29,722 nt of DNA, taken from NCBI GenBank assembly GCA_046734455.1, contig JBKPRJ010000110.1, positions 1 through 29,722 on the forward strand, written 5' to 3'. Both the position numbers and the translations under genes were made by a program. The notes under the pieces were generated by a model. That model did not search any database and was not told the DNA's origin. It worked only from the letters and a program-made list of their open reading frames with translations. Shown one piece after another: positions 1 to 7,857 of this stretch; positions within the stretch are counted from its first letter, which is position 1, and the number at the start of each line of letters is the position of its first letter. This stretch comes from DATEOR01 sp046734455. Lineage in GTDB: Bacteria; Actinomycetota; Thermoleophilia; Gaiellales; Gaiellaceae.

Positions 1-26
1 GGTGGGTGGGATGCGTCGAAAGTGGG

Positions 27-1349
27 TCAGGCTGCGACGAGGGCTGCCTGAGTGCCCCGCAGGGTCGTCGACGTCGAGCCCTCGATGCGGACGTCGACCA
101 ACGTTCCCGCCTCCGCGTCCCCCCTGAAGTTCACCGTCGTATTGCGCCGCGTTCGCCCCCGCAACGTCGACGGGTCGGTTCGGCTCGGCCCCTCGACGAG
201 CACCTCTTCGACGCGCCCCACCCGCCCCGCGTTCCTCTGCGCGGCCAGCTCCTGCACGACCTCGATGAGCTGCTCGATGCGCTCCGACTTGACGGCCTCC
301 GGCACCTGATCCGGCATCGTCGCCGCCTCGGTGCCGCTTCTCGGGCTGAACACGAACGTGAACGCGCCGTCGTAGCCGACCTCGCGCACCACCTCGACCG
401 TCTGTGCAAAGTCCTCGTCGGTCTCCCCCGGGAAGCCCACGATGATGTCGGTCGTCAGGGCGAGATCGGGAATCGCGGCGCGCAGCTTGTCCACGAGCGC
501 GAGGTAGCGATCGCGGCTGTACGTACGGCGCATCGCCTTCAGCACACGGGTGGAGCCCGACTGGAGCGGCAGGTGGATGTGCTCGCAGACCGAATCGCAC
601 TCGGCCATCGCGCCGATGACGGGATCGCGGAAGTCCTTCGGGTGCGGGCTCGTGAAGCGAACGCGGTCGATCCCGCCGATCCGGTCGAGCGCGCGCAGAA
701 GCTCTCCGAACTCCGTGCGGATCTCGGGCGCGAGATCCCGGCCCCAGGAATTCACGTTCTGGCCGAGGAGCGTGATTTCACGGACGCCCTCACGCGCGAG
801 CGCTGTCACCTCGGCCACGACATCGCCCGGCCGCCTGCTCTGCTCGCGCCCTCGAACTGAGGGGACGATGCAGTAGGCGCACTTCGAATTGCAGCCCATC
901 GAGATCTGCACCCAGGCCTGAAAACGCCGCTCTCGCCGTACGGGCAGGTCTGCGGCGAATTCGCTCCACTCGGCGAACCGCCCGCGCGCGATTCCCTGCC
1001 CTCCCGCTCCGACCCAGTCGGCGAGATGCGAGATCGAGCCGGGCCCGAACGCGACGTCGACCTCGGGATAAAGGTCGAAGATGCGCTCTCGCTGCGCCTC
1101 CGCGTAGCAGCCGCCGACCGCGATCACCTTCTCGGGATCGTGCGCTTTGAGCGCCCGTGCCTGGGCGAGATGCGCAGCAAAGCGCAGGTCGGGCTTCTCG
1201 CGCACGGTGCACGTGTTGAACACGATCACGTCGGCGGAATCCTGCGAGCGAGCCTCGCCGAGGCCGAGCTCTTCGAGCATGCCTTTGATCCGTTCGGAGT
1301 CGTGCGCGTTCATCTGGCACCCGAACGTGGAGACGAAATAGCTGCGCAT
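27..1349 (-). CDS. miaB: MiaB, tRNA-2-methylthio-N6-dimethylallyladenosine synthase
   Basis: This radical-SAM methylthiotransferase adds a 2-methylthio group to N6-isopentenyl-A37 of tRNAs. The N-terminal UPF0004 domain carries the three cysteines that hold the auxiliary 4Fe-4S cluster (Cys11 in FGCQMN, Cys47 in NTCTVRE, Cys81 in GGCYAEAQ). The radical-SAM CxxxCxxC motif is at Cys153, Cys157 and Cys160, and a TRAM-like tail ends the protein. At 440 residues it is normal for the family. The frame is open upstream to a TTG at 1403, but homology begins at MRSYFVSTFGCQMN, so I chose the ATG at 1347-1349. No strong Shine-Dalgarno precedes it. It is the last gene of the leftward recA-recX-rny-miaB series, but about 440 bp containing an opposing PxKF fragment separate it from rny, so it probably has its own promoter. 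All six cluster cysteines are intact. Confidence 0.95.
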   Translation of the reverse strand: MRSYFVSTFGCQMNAHDSERIKGMLEELGLGEARSQDSADVIVFNTCTVREKPDLRFAAHLAQARALKAHDPEKVIAVGGCYAEAQRERIFDLYPEVDVAFGPGSISHLADWVGAGGQGIARGRFAEWSEFAADLPVRRERRFQAWVQISMGCNSKCAYCIVPSVRGREQSRRPGDVVAEVTALAREGVREITLLGQNVNSWGRDLAPEIRTEFGELLRALDRIGGIDRVRFTSPHPKDFRDPVIGAMAECDSVCEHIHLPLQSGSTRVLKAMRRTYSRDRYLALVDKLRAAIPDLALTTDIIVGFPGETDEDFAQTVEVVREVGYDGAFTFVFSPRSGTEAATMPDQVPEAVKSERIEQLIEVVQELAAQRNAGRVGRVEEVLVEGPSRTDPSTLRGRTRRNTTVNFRGDAEAGTLVDVRIEGSTSTTLRGTQAALVAA

Positions 1350-1450
1350 CCCGGTCACTGTATCGATGCCGAAAACGGCCTTGTCTCCGCGCGGCGACCG
1401 CAATAGGATCGGCCGGTCGTCGCGTCAGACCCTGGGGGAAGTCACTGTGC

Positions 1451-1792
1451 CTGTCTCTGAAACCGCTCGGCGATCCCGCTCGAGACGTCTTCAAGTCGTC
1501 CAGCACGATTCCAGTGAGGATCACGGTCGCTGATTGCGACGGGTCGCACCCTGGCGATCTCGAGATCCGCATCCGAGTCGTGAAGACGTCGGGGAGCCCT
1601 CCGAACCAGGAGATCAACGAGCCGGTCTCGACGTCACCGGCGGATCGGACCGGCTTCATGCGCTTCGAGGACGGCCAGTACGTCTACAACCTCTCCGCGA
1701 AGGCGCTGCTAGATCCGAGCGGGAGGTATCGGGTCGAGATGACGCTGCCCAACGGGCAGGTCGTCACCGCGTCGTTCGGGTTCAAACCCTGA
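1451..1792 (+). pseudogene. Isolated PxKF-type domain fragment lacking a start codon
   Basis: The plus strand opposite the miaB upstream region encodes a recognisable PxKF-like domain, the C-terminal beta domain of many secreted actinobacterial proteins. The cues are PLGDPARDVFKSSSTIPVRI near the start, then GQYVYNLSAKALL, and a closing TASFGFKP before TGA. The only in-frame standard start is GTG at 1514, which falls inside the first strand and would remove the signature, and no ATG, GTG or TTG occurs in frame over the preceding homologous stretch. A GTG at 1447 with a GGGGGAAG Shine-Dalgarno-like sequence a few bases upstream lies one frame off and stops at 1531-1533. The locus is therefore either a frameshifted short gene or the surviving 3' end of a lost secreted protein. 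Nothing like the rest of such a protein is visible upstream, which is miaB coding sequence. Family assignment is by eye. Confidence 0.55.
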
Positions 1793-1795
1793 TCA
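1790..1795. other. TGATCA palindrome giving stop codons on both strands
   Basis: The six bases TGATCA supply TGA for the rightward PxKF frame (1790-1792) and TGA for the leftward rny (1793-1795). The two frames converge with no spacer, so no intrinsic terminator fits between them. Confidence 0.8.
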
Positions 1796-3331
1796 CTTAG
1801 CGAACTCGGTCGCTCGAGACTCCCGGATCACGGTCACCTTGATCTGACCCGGGTACTCGAGCTGGTCCTCGATCTCCCGTGCGATCTCGTGGGAGAGGAG
1901 GATGGCCGTGTCGTCGTCCACCTCTGCGGGCTTGACCATGACGCGGATCTCGCGGCCTGCCTGGAGCGCGTAGACGCGCTCGACGCCTTTCTTGGCCGAC
2001 GCGATCTTCTCCAGTGACTCGAGGCGCTTGATGTAGTTCTCGAGGCTTTCTCCGCGCGCACCCGGACGGGAGGCCGAGATGGCGTCGGCTGCGATCACGA
2101 GGACGGCCTCGACGGTCTGTGGCTGCACCTCGTAGTGGTGGGCCTCGATCGCGTGGATGACGTGCTGGGACTCGCCGTAGCGCTTGGCCTGCTGGGCAGA
2201 GATGAGGGCATGCGAGCCCTCCACCTCGTGCGTCATCGCCTTGCCGAGGTCGTGGAGGAGTGCGGCGCGCTTGGCGGTCCTCACGCTGGCGCCCAGCTCC
2301 GAGGCCATGATCCCGGCGAGGTGGGCGCATTCGAGCGAATGCTTGAGGATGTTCTGCCCGTAACTCGTCCGGTAGCGGAGCCGGCCGAGGAGCTTGACGA
2401 GCTCCTCGTGCATCTGGCCGCAGTTCGCCTCGAACACCGCCTGCTCGCCCGCCTGCAGGATGTGCTCCTCGATCTCGGCCTTCGAGCTGTAGTACATCTC
2501 CTCGATGCGGGACGGATGGATGCGCCCGTCTTCGACGAGCTTCGTGAGCGTCAGCTTGGCCACCTCGCGGCGCACTCCGTCGAAAGACGAGAGGACGACG
2601 GCTTGCGGCGTGTCGTCGATGATGAAGTCGACGCCGGTGAGATTCTCGAGCGCGCGGATGTTGCGACCCTCACGGCCGATGATCCGACCCTTCATGTCGT
2701 CTGAAGGAAGCTCCACGATCGAGACGGTGGTCTCGGCGGCATGGCTCGCGGCCACTCTCTGGAGCGCGTCCGCGACGAGGTTACGGGCGCGTCGCTTCGC
2801 CTCGGTGCGGGCCTCCTCCTCCATCTGGCGGACCATGCGGGCCATCTCGTGCCGGACGAGCTCCTCCGAGCGTTCGAGCACGTGACGCTTCGCTTCCTCG
2901 ATGGTCAGGCTGGAGATGCGCTCGAGCTCCTTTAGCTGCTGCTCGGTCGCGGCTTTCGCCTCCTCCTGCATGGTCTTCAGATGCGTCTCCCGGTCGGCGA
3001 GCCCCTGGTCGCGCCGCTCGAACTCGATCAGCTTGCGGTCGATCTCCTCCTCCTTCGCAAGGACGCGCTCCTCGACCTTGATGATCTCGCCGCGCTTCCC
3101 TTGCAGCTCGCGCTCGACGTCGGCGCGGAGCTTGAGCGCCTCCTCGCGCGCCTCGACCTGCGCCTCACGGCGAATCGCCTCGGCGCTCCGCTTGGCTTCC
3201 TCGCTGAGGCGAAGGTTCTCCGCCGCGGTCGCATCCGCTCGACGCGACGAGAGCAGGCGAGACCCCGCGTAGATGCCGATAGCCAGCCCTGCCCCGATCC
3301 CGACGATCAGGAGGCCGATGGAAATCATCAT
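1793..3331 (-). CDS. rny: Ribonuclease Y
   Basis: RNase Y is a membrane-anchored endoribonuclease that initiates mRNA decay. The 512 residues show the full family layout: an N-terminal membrane helix (about 3-22), a long charged coiled coil (about 35-195), a KH domain opening with GRIIGREGRN (215-224), an HD phosphohydrolase domain with LLHDLGKA (catalytic His360-Asp361) followed by EGSH and EAHHYEV, and a conserved C-terminal domain ending in YPGQIKVTVIRE. Tandem ATGs sit at 3326-3331, and GGAG and AGGA sequences just upstream in the mRNA support this start. The gene follows recX after a 210-bp gap containing a hairpin, so it may be separately transcribed. A recA, rny, miaB order is also what I recall from Bacillus. 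RNase J and PNPase are encoded in the same window. Confidence 0.97.
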   Translation of the reverse strand: MMISIGLLIVGIGAGLAIGIYAGSRLLSSRRADATAAENLRLSEEAKRSAEAIRREAQVEAREEALKLRADVERELQGKRGEIIKVEERVLAKEEEIDRKLIEFERRDQGLADRETHLKTMQEEAKAATEQQLKELERISSLTIEEAKRHVLERSEELVRHEMARMVRQMEEEARTEAKRRARNLVADALQRVAASHAAETTVSIVELPSDDMKGRIIGREGRNIRALENLTGVDFIIDDTPQAVVLSSFDGVRREVAKLTLTKLVEDGRIHPSRIEEMYYSSKAEIEEHILQAGEQAVFEANCGQMHEELVKLLGRLRYRTSYGQNILKHSLECAHLAGIMASELGASVRTAKRAALLHDLGKAMTHEVEGSHALISAQQAKRYGESQHVIHAIEAHHYEVQPQTVEAVLVIAADAISASRPGARGESLENYIKRLESLEKIASAKKGVERVYALQAGREIRVMVKPAEVDDDTAILLSHEIAREIEDQLEYPGQIKVTVIRESRATEFAK

Positions 3332-3541
3332 TCCTCGCTCCTACGCGGTCAGGCCCGTAGGAACGGGTTCGTCGATCGGTGGCTCAGGCCCGGCAGGCGG
3401 ACGCCTGCCTACTCGAGGCGCTTCCTCCGGGTCTTAGGGCCGATGGTCATGGAACTGGGCTTCGTAGAGGTCTGAGTTGGCAATTTCCGATTCGGCGAAA
3501 AACCGTTCCGTGCAGGCTTTTTTGTGAGTGGTGATGCAGGG
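3332..3541. other. Intergenic region between recX and rny
   Basis: This 210-bp stretch carries no convincing gene. It holds the short hairpin listed separately, plus an A-tract and T-tract pair (AAAAACC near 3499-3505 and GGCTTTTTT near 3517-3525) that can pair imperfectly and might form a weak bidirectional terminator after recX. Part of it is presumably the rny promoter and leader, but I see no clear -35/-10 pair. Confidence 0.5.
3392..3409. repeat. Short inverted repeat in the rny leader
   Basis: GGCAGGC (3392-3398) and GCCTGCC (3403-3409) form a perfect 7-bp stem around a four-base loop. It lies about 60-80 bases upstream of the rny start. It has no U-tract on either strand, so it is more likely a leader structure or a dispersed palindrome than a terminator. 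Confidence 0.55.
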
Positions 3542-4129
3542 CTATCCTAGCCCCTCACCCTCACGCTCGTCCAGGTCCCCGAGGGCCGATTCGATCGTTT
3601 CGGGATCGAACCCTCGGCGCTGCAGGAGTCCCCAGGCCTTGCGCGGGGCCAGGCCACGGATGAGGCGAGCGGCACGTTCGGCTTCCGGCTCGAGGCCCGC
3701 GATCGCCGCTTCCACCTCGGACTGGGGAAGCCCCTCACCCTCCAGCCGAGCCTCGATTCCGGCATCACCCCAGCCTCTCTCGGCCAATGCGAATGCTCGC
3801 CCGCGCGCGAGCCGGGCATCGTCCACGAACCCGGCCTCGGAGAGCGTCGCGACCGCGGCCGCTTCCGCGTCGGGACGGATGCCGCGGTTTCGCAGACGCT
3901 CCCGAAGCCTGCTCTCGGAAAGCGGCCGCGAGCGCAAGGAGCGCACGGCTGCCCCCAAGGCTCGCTCGCGCCGGAGCTCACGGGCGAGGGTGCGCACAAG
4001 CGGGCGGTCGAGCGGGAGGTCAGGACGCAGCCCGCAGCGCACGACGACTGCATCCGGGACCGTGCGCCACGGCCGGCCGTCGAGCTCGACCCCGACACGC
4101 CCGGGCGCGGCCCGGCGAAGGCGGGTAAT
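3542..4129 (-). CDS. recX: RecX, regulator of RecA
   Basis: RecX binds RecA filaments and modulates their activity. The helical RecX core is visible: LSESRLRERLRNRGI and later FVDDARLARGRAFALAERGWGDAGIEARL, followed by further three-helix repeats ending in GFDPETIESALGDL. The first standard start in frame is GTG at 4040-4042, giving 166 residues, but the reading frame upstream still encodes typical RecX N-terminal sequence (ITRLRRAAPGRVGVELDGRP, then WRTVPDAVVVRCGL). That part contains no ATG, GTG or TTG. The segment begins exactly at an ATT codon (4127-4129) one base after the recA TAG. I therefore place the start at ATT, giving 195 residues and probable translational coupling to recA. If rare ATT initiation is not used, the alternatives are the truncated GTG form or a sequence error. 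Confidence 0.85.
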   Translation of the reverse strand: MTRLRRAAPGRVGVELDGRPWRTVPDAVVVRCGLRPDLPLDRPLVRTLARELRRERALGAAVRSLRSRPLSESRLRERLRNRGIRPDAEAAAVATLSEAGFVDDARLARGRAFALAERGWGDAGIEARLEGEGLPQSEVEAAIAGLEPEAERAARLIRGLAPRKAWGLLQRRGFDPETIESALGDLDEREGEGLG

Positions 4130-4130
4130 C

Positions 4131-5225
4131 CTAGGCGGCTGCGACCTCGTCCGCGGCCTGCTCGGCCGCCTCGGCTTCCGCGTCCGCCTTCGCCGGCGTG
4201 CTGGCGTCGTCGCTCATCGGCAGGAGCCGTGACGACACGATCGCGTCGGTGCCGATCTCGGTCTGCAGCGCGCGCAGGATCTGCTCGGCGACGTCGGGAT
4301 GCTCGCGCAGGAAGGCCGTTGCGTTCTGCCGGCCCTGGCCGAGCCGCTCGTCTCCGTAGCTGAAGTACGACCCCGACTTCTGCACGAGCTTCTTCTCGAG
4401 GCCGACCTCGAGCACCGTGCCCTCCCACGAGATCCCGTCGCCGTAGATGATGTCGAACTCCGCCTGCTTGAACGGCGGCGCGACCTTGTTCTTCACGACC
4501 TTGACGCGCACGCGATTGCCGATCGCCTCGACGCCCTCCTTCAGGGTCTCGATGCGCCTGATGTCGAGCCTGATCGAGGAGTAGAACTTCAGCGCGCGGC
4601 CGCCGGGAGTCGTCTCGGGGTTGCCGAACATGACGCCGATCTTCTCGCGGAGCTGGTTCGTGAAGAGGGCGACGGTGCCGGTGCGGTTGAGCGTGCCGGC
4701 GAGCTTGCGGAGCGCCTGGCTCATGAGGCGCGCCTGGAGCCCGACGTGGCTGTCCCCCATCTCGCCCTCGATCTCGGCCTTCGGCGTCAGCGCCGCCACC
4801 GAGTCGACCGCGACCACGTCGATCGCGCCGCTTCTGATGAGGAGCTCGGCGATCTCGAGCGCCTGCTCGCCGTGGTCGGGCTGCGAGACGAGGAGGTCGT
4901 CGATGTTCACGCCGATCCGCCTGGCGTAGGACGGGTCGATCGCGTGCTCTGCGTCGATGAAGGCGCAGATCCCGCCGCGACGCTGGGCCTCGGCGATGAC
5001 GTGGTAGACGAGCGTCGTCTTCCCCGAGGACTCCGGGCCGAAGATCTCGACGATCCGGCCGCGAGGCAATCCGCCCACTCCGAGCGCAACGTCGAGCGAG
5101 AGCGACCCGGTCGAGATCGAAGGGATCGCAACCTGGGCCTGGTCGCCCATCTTCATGACCGTGCCTTTGCCGTACTGCCGCTCGATCTGGCTCAGAGCGG
5201 CGTCGAGTGCTTGCTCACGCTCCAA
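4131..5225 (-). CDS. recA: RecA recombinase
   Basis: RecA is the strand-exchange ATPase that also triggers LexA cleavage. Walker A GPESSGKT is at about 63-70, Walker B-like VVAVDSVAAL follows, and the L2 DNA-binding loop appears as MFGNPETTPGGRALKFYSS. The C-terminus is Ala/Glu/Asp-rich (AEAEAAEQAADEVAAA), as in other RecA tails. The frame is open far upstream, but homology begins at LNALEREQALDAALSQIE. Two TTG codons are possible. The one at 5223-5225 lies 9 bases after AGGAGG and is preferred (364 residues). The one at 5232-5234 touches the Shine-Dalgarno and overlaps the thpR stop. The gene lies within a tight leftward run rodZ-like, cinA, thpR, recA, recX. I saw no actinobacterial LexA box directly upstream, so SOS control, if any, would have to act from the operon promoter. 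Confidence 0.98.
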   Translation of the reverse strand: MEREQALDAALSQIERQYGKGTVMKMGDQAQVAIPSISTGSLSLDVALGVGGLPRGRIVEIFGPESSGKTTLVYHVIAEAQRRGGICAFIDAEHAIDPSYARRIGVNIDDLLVSQPDHGEQALEIAELLIRSGAIDVVAVDSVAALTPKAEIEGEMGDSHVGLQARLMSQALRKLAGTLNRTGTVALFTNQLREKIGVMFGNPETTPGGRALKFYSSIRLDIRRIETLKEGVEAIGNRVRVKVVKNKVAPPFKQAEFDIIYGDGISWEGTVLEVGLEKKLVQKSGSYFSYGDERLGQGRQNATAFLREHPDVAEQILRALQTEIGTDAIVSSRLLPMSDDASTPAKADAEAEAAEQAADEVAAA

Positions 5226-5230
5226 GGCGT

Positions 5231-5776
5231 TCAACCTCCTAACGACACCGATTCGAAGACTTCGTACTGCGCGCCCCCCGGACGCAGACGGGAAATCATC
5301 ACGGCTGCGTCGGACGGAGCGACCTCGCCGAGGTCGGGGACGGACGGGCTCAGCCGGGGACGGCTTTGGAAGCGCGCCACGGTGACGTGCGCAAGCCATT
5401 TCCGCTGCTCGCGCTCGTAGAGCCGGCGTGCTTCCAGCGAGTCGAACACCCGCTCTGCGACGACCTCTCCGCGCCCGCCTTCGTCCGTCAGCGCGATCAT
5501 GGCCACGCTCCTCGTCTCGCGATAGTGGTGCGCGGCGAACACCGGTCGTTCTGCGCCCGCACAGGCCTCTCGCAGGGCCTTGACGACGTCCCCCGCGCGG
5601 GCCGCCGGGGTGCTGCCGAGAAACGCCAGCGTGATGTGGAGATTCCCCGCGGGGACGATGCGCAGGTCCTTCCCAGTGGCGGCAAGGTGGTCGGCCTGCC
5701 ATGCGACGAGGACCTCCACCGCAGCGGGAGGCAGGAGCAGGGCGCAGAAGAGCCGAAGCCGCTCATCGCCCTCCAC
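5231..5776 (-). CDS. thpR: RNA 2',3'-cyclic phosphodiesterase (ThpR / 2'-5' RNA ligase family)
   Basis: This member of the 2H phosphoesterase family hydrolyses 2',3'-cyclic phosphate ends of RNA and can ligate tRNA halves in vitro. Both catalytic HxT motifs are present: HITLAFLG (His47, Thr49) and AHVTVARF (His130, Thr132). The 181 residues match the usual size. GTG at 5774-5776 begins one base after the cinA TAG. The gene's end contains the recA Shine-Dalgarno (AGGAGG at 5235-5240) just before its own TGA, so the two are probably translationally coupled. The cinA-thpR-recA order is common in actinobacteria and firmicutes. The biological substrate is not shown by the sequence. Confidence 0.93.
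   Translation of the reverse strand: MEGDERLRLFCALLLPPAAVEVLVAWQADHLAATGKDLRIVPAGNLHITLAFLGSTPAARAGDVVKALREACAGAERPVFAAHHYRETRSVAMIALTDEGGRGEVVAERVFDSLEARRLYEREQRKWLAHVTVARFQSRPRLSPSVPDLGEVAPSDAAVMISRLRPGGAQYEVFESVSLGG
5235..5240 (-). promoter_or_regulatory. recA Shine-Dalgarno inside the end of thpR
   Basis: A perfect AGGAGG in the leftward mRNA lies within the last thpR codons. It favours the recA TTG at 5223-5225 (9-base spacing) over the TTG at 5232-5234 (no spacing). Confidence 0.75.
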
Positions 5777-5777
5777 C

Positions 5778-7067
5778 CTAGCGATCGCTTTCGCGCGACT
5801 CTGTGCCTGTTCGTGACAACGCGCGGCGCAGCATGTGGAGAGCCAGAGCCGTTGTGCGGGCGCGGACGGCCTCCCGGTCGCCCGGAAGCTGGAAACGCGT
5901 CGTGTGAGCGCCGGCCGGGCCGTCGATAGCCACGAAGACGAGGCCTACGGGCTTCTCCCTCGTCCCACCGCTGGGGCCTGCGATGCCGGTGTCCGCAACG
6001 GCCAGGTCGGCGCCGAGCTCCCTGCGGGCTCCAGCCGCCATCGCCGCCCCCACCTGCGCCGACACGGCGCCATGTTCCTCGAGGAGGCCGGCCGGGACGC
6101 CGAGCTGCTTTTGCTTGATCTCGTTGGAGTAGGCGACCACGCCGCCGACGAACACGTCGCTCGAGCCAGCGATCCCGGTGAGCCGGGCGCCGATCAGCCC
6201 GCCGGTGCACGACTCCGCGGTTGCGAGCGTGAGCCCGTGTGCGCGGCACAGGTCGAGGACGATCTCCTCGACGGGCCGCTCGTCGTCGCGGGCGAAGACG
6301 TCGTCCGGAAACGCCGCGACGAAGGCCTCCGTCAGCGTGCCCGCAGCCGCCTCGGCTCCCGGACGCACGACGAGGTCGATGTGGATCTCGAGGTCGCGCG
6401 CGCAGATCGTCGCCTCGAGCCCATCGGCCTCTCCCCCGGCCTCGTCGAGCACGCGCGCGACTGCGGACTCGGTCGGCCCGAAGAGCCGAAGCGAGTGGCG
6501 CTCCGGCGCCTCGGCCCGCTCGAGAATCGCGCGAACGGCGGGATGGCCGACCGCGTTGGGCCAGAGCCTCTGCAGCTCGCCAGGAGGGCCCGGAAGGACG
6601 ACGGCCACGCGGCCGTCGTCGTGCTCGAGGAGGATCGCCGGCGCCGTGCCGGCGAGGCCGAGCGAGACTCCGCCGCTCGGCAACAACGCCTGCTTGCGGA
6701 TTCCCGGGAGGAAATCCCCGAACGGACGCTCGAGGCGCTCGGCGACGCTGCGCGAGAAGGCCTCGATCTCCTGCTCCAGCGTCTCGTCCACGACAAGCGA
6801 GCACCCGGTCGCCTCGGCGAGCAGCTCGACGGTGCGGTCGTCGTGCGTCGGCCCCAGGCCGCCGGACACGACGCAGAGATCCGCCCGCAGGCACTCGGCA
6901 AGCGCGGCTGCGAGCTCCTCGGGCCGATCGCCGACGACGACGACCCGGTCGGGCTCGAGGCCGAGGCGCGTCAGCTCACGCGCGAGAAACGGCCCATCCT
7001 GATCGCGAAGGTCGCCGCGGACGAGCTCGCTGCCGGTGACGAGGACGACAGCGCGGGGGCGGGCCAA
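5778..7067 (-). CDS. cinA: CinA family protein, nicotinamide-nucleotide amidase
   Basis: This is a full-length two-domain CinA of 429 residues. The N-terminal MoCF-biosynthesis-like (COG1058) domain has VTGSELVRGDLRDQDGPFLA and VVSGGLGPTHDD, and is linked to ADP-ribose/NMN metabolism in studied members. The C-terminal PncC domain begins near 265 with LATAESCTGGLIGARLT and contains GGVVAYSNEIK and VADTGIAGPSGGT; PncC deamidates nicotinamide mononucleotide in NAD salvage. The start is TTG at 7065-7067, directly abutting the stop of the upstream RodZ-like gene, and cinA is followed after one base by thpR. The gene is thus embedded in the recA operon, the classic location after which 'competence-inducible' cinA was named. 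Confidence 0.95.
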   Translation of the reverse strand: MARPRAVVLVTGSELVRGDLRDQDGPFLARELTRLGLEPDRVVVVGDRPEELAAALAECLRADLCVVSGGLGPTHDDRTVELLAEATGCSLVVDETLEQEIEAFSRSVAERLERPFGDFLPGIRKQALLPSGGVSLGLAGTAPAILLEHDDGRVAVVLPGPPGELQRLWPNAVGHPAVRAILERAEAPERHSLRLFGPTESAVARVLDEAGGEADGLEATICARDLEIHIDLVVRPGAEAAAGTLTEAFVAAFPDDVFARDDERPVEEIVLDLCRAHGLTLATAESCTGGLIGARLTGIAGSSDVFVGGVVAYSNEIKQKQLGVPAGLLEEHGAVSAQVGAAMAAGARRELGADLAVADTGIAGPSGGTREKPVGLVFVAIDGPAGAHTTRFQLPGDREAVRARTTALALHMLRRALSRTGTESRESDR

Positions 7068-7823
7068 CTACGCGGTCGAGACGAGCTCGAGGCCGTCAGG
7101 CTTGATGACCGCGATCGCGGGCCCGTTCGGCATGTTCCTGATCCGCTCTCCGTTCACCGTGCCCTTGAGATAAGTGGGCGCTCCGAGCTGGACCCAGATG
7201 CGCTTGTCGTCGACGAACCGCTGCGTCTGGCCCGCCTGGAGCGTGCCCTCGTACAGAAGCTTGCCGGTGGCCGACTTGGAGCGGACACGGAGCCAGCAGT
7301 CGCCCCCGTCGGCATAGAGCACGAGCCGCGTCTTCTTCGCCTGGTGGGGCGAGGTCTGTGTCGCCGGCGTCTTGTGGGTGCTCGTGCCGGTCGATTCCGA
7401 CGGCGAGCTCGAGGGCGGTGGAATGACCGTTGAGGTCTCGGGCCCCGCCGAGCCGAACTTCCAGGCGACGACGACGAGGATCGTCACGGCGATGATCCCG
7501 GCGAGGGCGACGATGACGAAGTTGGACTCGACCGCGCGGGAACGTGATGGCTGTCGGCGCGGCCGCGGGGGCGCCACGGGCTCGTCCTCTCGCGTGAAGC
7601 GCGAGTTGAACTCGTCCACGTAGAGCTGCCCATCGAGCCCGAGGTACTCCGAGTACGTGCGCAGGAAGCCCTTGACGTACGTCTCGCCGGGCAGGACCTC
7701 GAAGCGCTCTTCCTCGAGCGCCCGCAGGTACTTCGCGCGGATCTTGGTGTCCGCTTCTACTCGGGGGAGCTCGTATCCCTGGCGCAGCCGAGCTTCACGC
7801 AGGCTGTTGCCGATCTCGAACAC
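7068..7823 (-). CDS. RodZ-like helix-turn-helix membrane protein
   Basis: This 251-residue protein has a cytoplasmic HTH domain of the RodZ/HTH_25 type (about 3-70: SLREARLRQGYELPRVEADT, then LRTYSEYLGLD), a basic Pro/Arg linker, one membrane helix (about 101-121, NFVIVALAGIIAVTILVVVA) and an extracytoplasmic DUF4115-like domain after a Pro/Ser/Thr-rich stretch. RodZ couples MreB to wall synthesis in rods. The same family sits beside pgsA/cinA in Bacillus (ymfM) and Streptomyces, so its position is conserved. GTG at 7821-7823 follows GAGGA at 5-base spacing. A TACAAT at 7834-7839 (leftward) resembles a -10 box, but transcription from it would begin after the Shine-Dalgarno. No mreB is visible here, so a shape role is family inference only. 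Confidence 0.87.
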   Translation of the reverse strand: MFEIGNSLREARLRQGYELPRVEADTKIRAKYLRALEEERFEVLPGETYVKGFLRTYSEYLGLDGQLYVDEFNSRFTREDEPVAPPRPRRQPSRSRAVESNFVIVALAGIIAVTILVVVAWKFGSAGPETSTVIPPPSSSPSESTGTSTHKTPATQTSPHQAKKTRLVLYADGGDCWLRVRSKSATGKLLYEGTLQAGQTQRFVDDKRIWVQLGAPTYLKGTVNGERIRNMPNGPAIAVIKPDGLELVSTA

Positions 7824-7857
7824 GGAATCCTCGATTGTAGCGTCCGGGGCATTTTTT

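Noticed and set aside
6..860. Long rightward open frame opposite miaB
   Set aside because: Arg/Leu/Asp-rich shadow of miaB in GC-rich DNA; no domain and no reason to override an intact enzyme.
1421..1436. GTCAGACCCTGGG, resembling half of the GGGGTCTGACCCC core
   Set aside because: Only part of the core matches and there is no stem around it; likely chance.
3409..3450. 13-codon leftward open frame (MTIGPKTRRKRLE) in the rny leader
   Set aside because: No ribosome-binding site was recognised and the frame ends inside the leader hairpin; a leader peptide is possible but unsupported.
5835..7433. 532-residue rightward frame across cinA and the RodZ-like gene
   Set aside because: It spans two real genes antisense, has low-complexity composition and no recognisable motif.
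7834..7839. TACAAT -10-like box before the RodZ-like gene
   Set aside because: Transcription from it would start after the Shine-Dalgarno, and no -35 is visible; noted only in that gene's entry.
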